The notes under the pieces: model-generated | Database searches by the model: none | Seen by the model: the letters and a program-made list of their open reading frames with translations, nothing else | What the model was told of the DNA's origin: nothing | Position numbers and translations under genes: made by a program | NCBI GenBank assembly: GCA_030533445.1 | Contig: CM060073.1 | Coordinates: forward strand, 36,721,428 to 36,785,427 | Source: Cyprinodon diabolis | Lineage: Eukaryota > Chordata > Actinopteri > Cyprinodontiformes > Cyprinodontidae | Length of the DNA stretch: 64,000 bases | Direction of reading: 5' to 3' | Shown: positions 60,200-64,000 of the stretch, piece after piece | How the letters are laid out: the number at the start of each line of letters is the position of its first letter | Numbering within the stretch: position 1 is the first letter of the stretch

Positions 60200-61690
60200 C
60201 TAGGAAAATGTAAATTAAATAATAAATTAAGTTCAACTCCTGCTGTACTATTTAAAAATGTCTGGACGTTGTCCTGGTATTTGGCAAAAAGCATTGGTCT
60301 GATTTAAGTTAAACAACACTAGCCTCATTTACAAATGTAGTGCAGAATTGAAAAGCAACAGGCAAACTTAAAGACTACTATTTAGGATGTTTTAGCAACC
60401 TTGAAATACAATAATATAAGAATTTCATAAAAAGGTTTGTCTGATGGCACACAAAGAGTTGTGTTTGGGTTTTACACATAATATGCCTACTTATTCGCCA
60501 ATTTGATAGAAATCCTTATGACAGGGGGAGTGGAAGCTCCTTTAGTACATTAGCTGGCAGTAGTAATAACTCAGTCAGCCAGATAAGTCTTATAGATCAC
60601 ACCAACACAAGGTTCCTATACCTCTACCATCATTACAGGGAAAAAGGTGACATTTGTGATTGATTAAAGTGGGGCAGACTAGCTTAGGCTAAATCACGTT
60701 AAGTGATGTGACATTGCAGTTTCACATATCATATTTCTGTCAAGACAATGATGGTGGAAGGCATTGTCAAGGCATGATATCTGACAACAGCAGTCATCCT
60801 GAGGCTAGGGGAGATTTATGGGAAGGTTTTAGTGGTCTAAGGAAGATGAGAGGGAGTAAAAAAGTGGTGCTTTTTTGTGCACTGTCACTTTCACAGAGAC
60901 TGTAAATTTTACCACTATGCTGTTGGGAATTGGAGACATTTACACATGCTGACAAATGGCCTGTTGTAAAAGTATTTATTGGTCTTGTCCTCCTTTCATT
61001 CTTGGCCAACTCACAAACATATAACCCCTTGAAGACATAGAAATATTTATCCACAGCACATTTATGTAATACACGTTTATTCAATGCACCAGAGCTATAG
61101 CCCTAGATATGTCATGAGGGTATTATGGGGACAATACAGGTCTCTCTATTGAAGCTTTAAGAGGAACTTGAGTTGGCTATAACAGATTTATGTCTCCTAA
61201 TGCAAGCCATTTAGCTCACTCAGCTCTGTGATGGTCTTGTTTAGGGAAAAGTCACTTTCTAAAGAAATGTACAGTAGCTGCACAAATCAACTTGTATAAC
61301 CCCCCTTTAAGTGAATATCTGAGCTCATCACTGTAAGATGTGCTGTTAAAAGTATACACCATGCACCTAATAGGGTATAAATACATTGGCTTCCTCAAGA
61401 GTTAATACTGCTTGAACTTTTAACTGTTCTGTCATTGTACATTTTTGTAAGGATTCTTATTTCGTCATATATAAAAAAAATAAAAAATCAAATCTAAAAA
61501 CCCCATTACTCTCTCACCTGTCAATAAAACCCAGCACAATAAATAATAAGTCATCAATTCAGCTGTCTAAAATCTAATATCATTATATATATCAAACTAT
61601 TCTCTGACGCTCTTAGAGGTTTCTCACAGAACATTAGTGAATAAATAGTCTTATAAGGACCAAGAGATACACCAGATGGGTCAGGGATAA
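60200..61690. other. Intergenic, nothing recognised
   Basis: AT-rich; no supported gene or repeat. Confidence 0.4.
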
Positions 61691-61699
61691 TGTTCTTAA

Positions 61700-62443
61700 A
61701 GGAAAAGTTTGGTTATATTCAGAATTCAAACTTCTGAAAGTACTTTAAGTATAAAATTATTATTTATGATGAGTGTTTTTAATCAAGAGTAATTTCATTT
61801 TAATGTGCTTACTTGAGGCATCTAGGTTTGGTCCAAAAGCACTATTGCACTTACTGGTTTGTGATGTCACAGTACCATATCGGCTGTTGAGCAAGTCCCA
61901 ATGCTCTATCTGGTGTTTGTCACTATAAGATATTATCTAAGTTGGCTACATATTACGTGTTTTTTCTTTGGCCAGAAGTTCGATGGCAAATCCTCCCGCT
62001 TCAAGTTGGCAATCCAACGACGAAGCCATCCATGGTGGATCATCAATCAGAAAGGTGAAATAACATTTTTTTTTCTTTACTTTTACCCCATGTATTGCAA
62101 CATCCAACTGCTGTTCACATTGGCATTGTCAGATTAACTATAGCTGTCATGGATTTCAATGGAGAAGTCCTCTCGAAATCTGAAATAATTATTGTTGATT
62201 GCAGGTATGCAAAATAGTTCCCATTGATTTTGCTTGTAAAGCAGGGAGAATGGCCCTAGGCGTACCGCACTGTGATGTCACTGCTGGAAGATGTCAGGAG
62301 TGAGGTGTTACAATATTTGGGCAAAAATGGGCAAATCATTTTTTTTACTGATTAACGATGAATTCATTAAATCAACGCAAATGTATTCGTTTTAGGTATA
62401 GATAATGATCCATTGATTATTCCTTGCTGACCGGACTTTTCCC
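61700..62443. mobile_element. TTAA-flanked DNA element (744 bases)
   Basis: The ends AGGAAAAGTTTGG and CCGGACTTTTCCC complement one another and border TTAA (61696-61699, 62444-62447). GTGATGTCAC occurs near both ends (about 61860 and 62271), extending the inverted symmetry. No transposase was recognised; it is a non-autonomous element unrelated in sequence to the two other TTAA elements. Confidence 0.75.
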
Positions 62444-62447
62444 TTAA

Positions 62448-63000
62448 CATGTATTGGAAATATGTAAAGAATAGAATATGGAACAACGGCAACCTACCAA
62501 GACTTTCCTGCATTTAAACTAAGTTCACCAATGGAAAGAAAATTGAATAGAGAAGTGGCTAAGAGATCCATAGGCGGGAGAATTTGTTCACAGCACGACA
62601 TTTATTGGTGCCTTCCACAAATGTGGCCTTTATTGAGTATAGGTAACAAGTAGTTATTGAAAAAAAACATGTACGAAGTAAATGGTCACATGTAATTATT
62701 CACAGGTTGAATGTTTTTCACCAGCATGCAGCAAATAGATCCCCCTGAACATATGATCCTCTTGTTAAACATGCTGATTACAGCATCTTTAATGTACAAG
62801 TTGAAGCTAAATAGACATTAACTTATTTGGATGGGATTAAATTGATCTCAGAAAATACTGATCAGGACTTCTCATGTAAATCACATTTCAAAGAGGTTCG
62901 TAGAATTTCCTTCTTTCATCTAAAAATATTGCAACAAAATAAAAATCTTAATGAATATCTTGTCCATTGGTGAAGCTGAGAAACTAGTCCATGCATTTGT
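62448..63000. other. Intergenic, nothing recognised
   Basis: AT-rich; no supported feature. Confidence 0.35.
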
Positions 63001-63002
63001 TA

Positions 63003-63300
63003 CTTCAATGTTGGACTAATCATCCATCTTGCATATAAAGCTTTAAATGGCCAAGCTCCGTCTTACATCAGATATCTGATTGTTCCCTATGTTCCTAACA
63101 GAGCACTTCGCTCTCAATCTGCAGGTTTACTAGTGGTTCCTAGAATTTCTAAAAGTAGAATGTCAGGCAGATCTTTTTGTTTTCAGGTTCCTCTCCTGTG
63201 GAACCAACTGCCAGTTTTAGCTCATGAGGCAGACACCCTGTCTAGTTTGAAGGCAGGGCTTAAAACTTTTCTTTTTGATAAAGATTATATTTAAAAACAT
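63003..63300 (+). pseudogene. LINE (L2-like) reverse transcriptase, C-terminal end
   Basis: The plus strand reads KALNGQAPSYIRYLIVPYVP, then RALRSQSAGLLVVPRISKSR, FQVPLLWNQLPVLAHEADTL and a final LKTFLFDKDY before a stop. This is the well-known C-terminal signature of L2-type elements in fish. The 5' portion is missing, as usual for truncated LINE copies. The following DNA to about 63860 may be its 3' UTR. Confidence 0.78.
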
Positions 63301-64000
63301 ATTGATATATGCTTAGTCGCTGGGTGAGTAGATAGGTGGAGGTAACGTGTTAACAGTCTGATCTGGGCGGGGGAAAATTTCAGTCAGGACAGATGTTTCT
63401 CCTTGGCTCTACCTTGGCCTTACTTCGGCTCTAACTTTCTTATACCTCATCCAAAACAGTTAGGTGATCCTGAGTTTTCTGTATTTCGGCTGGTATATGT
63501 TTGCGCTGCTAGATCACATGGGGACCACTGTTCCTCATTCTGCTTTATTCTATCTCTATTCTCCCATTCTGCAGTGTTTGTCAAGTTCCATGCATAACTT
63601 TATGCTCTCTGCATTATCTAATCATTGTAGCTTCATCTGTTCTGTTACCGTTTGGTTGTGACAACATCCTGGATTAAAATATCAGCTGTGTTGCTACTAT
63701 CAATATCTGTTTATAGATATTGAAGCTTGGCTTGTTTCCAGTCTAGTCCTGTTTCGTTTTCTATTAATAGCAGAATTGTCTTGGAGCTCAGCTGTAGACC
63801 TAAACCTAATGAAGAATATATGGCAATACTTGCACAATGATGTTATACCTTGTTATGTGATACATCCTCCCTTCCTCCAATATGACTGAAATCATGCTGT
63901 TTTGCCAAGATGAACTTGCAACTATTTCAGTTGCTAGATGTGGAAATCTTGTAAAGGCATATACCCGAAAGATTTGGATATGTAATTGTGGGGAAAGATG
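63301..64000. other. Probable LINE 3' UTR, then unassigned sequence
   Basis: Continues from the LINE stop codon without an obvious poly-A boundary. Open frames at 63403-63661 have no family features. Confidence 0.35.

Overview
This window is nuclear DNA from a vertebrate, almost certainly a teleost fish. It is AT-rich and gene-poor. The genes have several short exons with GT..AG introns. Much of the sequence is transposon debris of kinds common in fish: Tc1, PIF/Harbinger, hAT, TTAA-target elements, tRNA-derived SINEs, LINE 3' tails, solo LTRs and long microsatellites. No bacterial operon, rRNA gene, functional tRNA gene or CRISPR array is visible. Every protein-coding gene I could support lies on the minus strand.

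Bases 1-7,400 hold most of a small gene, assembled here from five phase-compatible exons. It encodes a secreted-then-anchored protein: a signal peptide (exon at 7256-7310), a ricin-B/CysR-type beta-trefoil lectin domain (3542-3924), a short linker, and one transmembrane helix (2017-2107). The cytoplasmic end was not found. Its first intron carries a decayed hAT-like element, a 282-base retroposed insert with an 18-base target duplication, and a perfect 18-base-arm hairpin. Bases 7,700-12,000 are mostly intergenic, with a roughly 200-base ATCT microsatellite.

Bases 12,000-50,900 are a local duplication of an arrestin-domain gene (alpha-arrestin, ARRDC3-like). Copy A (coding exons 13721-23221) has six intact exons joining in phase to 469 codons: N- and C-terminal arrestin folds, then a proline-rich tail with PPTY and PPEY motifs of the kind bound by NEDD4-family ligases. 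Copy B (32701-41247) keeps four of the exons unbroken and near-identical flanks, but is a recent pseudogene. A stop codon arises across the exon 2/3 junction, a Tc1 element sits inside exon 4, and exon 5 is gone, its place held by LTR and other repeat sequence. Copy C (46304-50828) retains only a frameshifted exon 1 and an open exon 3, and carries a 710-base solo LTR. A and B share a promoter layout (GC box, TATA box, half-site pair), a SINE at the same intronic site, and a CA/TA microsatellite, so these predate the split. The Tc1 insertion is B-specific, and its two 202-base terminal repeats are identical.

Bases 48,800-64,000 hold no gene I could recognise. They contain an hAT element with an exact 8-base target duplication and a Harbinger MITE nested inside it, two TTAA-flanked elements, an internally deleted HARBI1-like transposase, a SINE, a CCAT microsatellite and the C-terminal end of a LINE reverse transcriptase. 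I found no evidence for a new multi-gene system. The most informative signals are the stepwise decay of the arrestin duplicates, the unnamed lectin membrane protein and the nested mobile elements.
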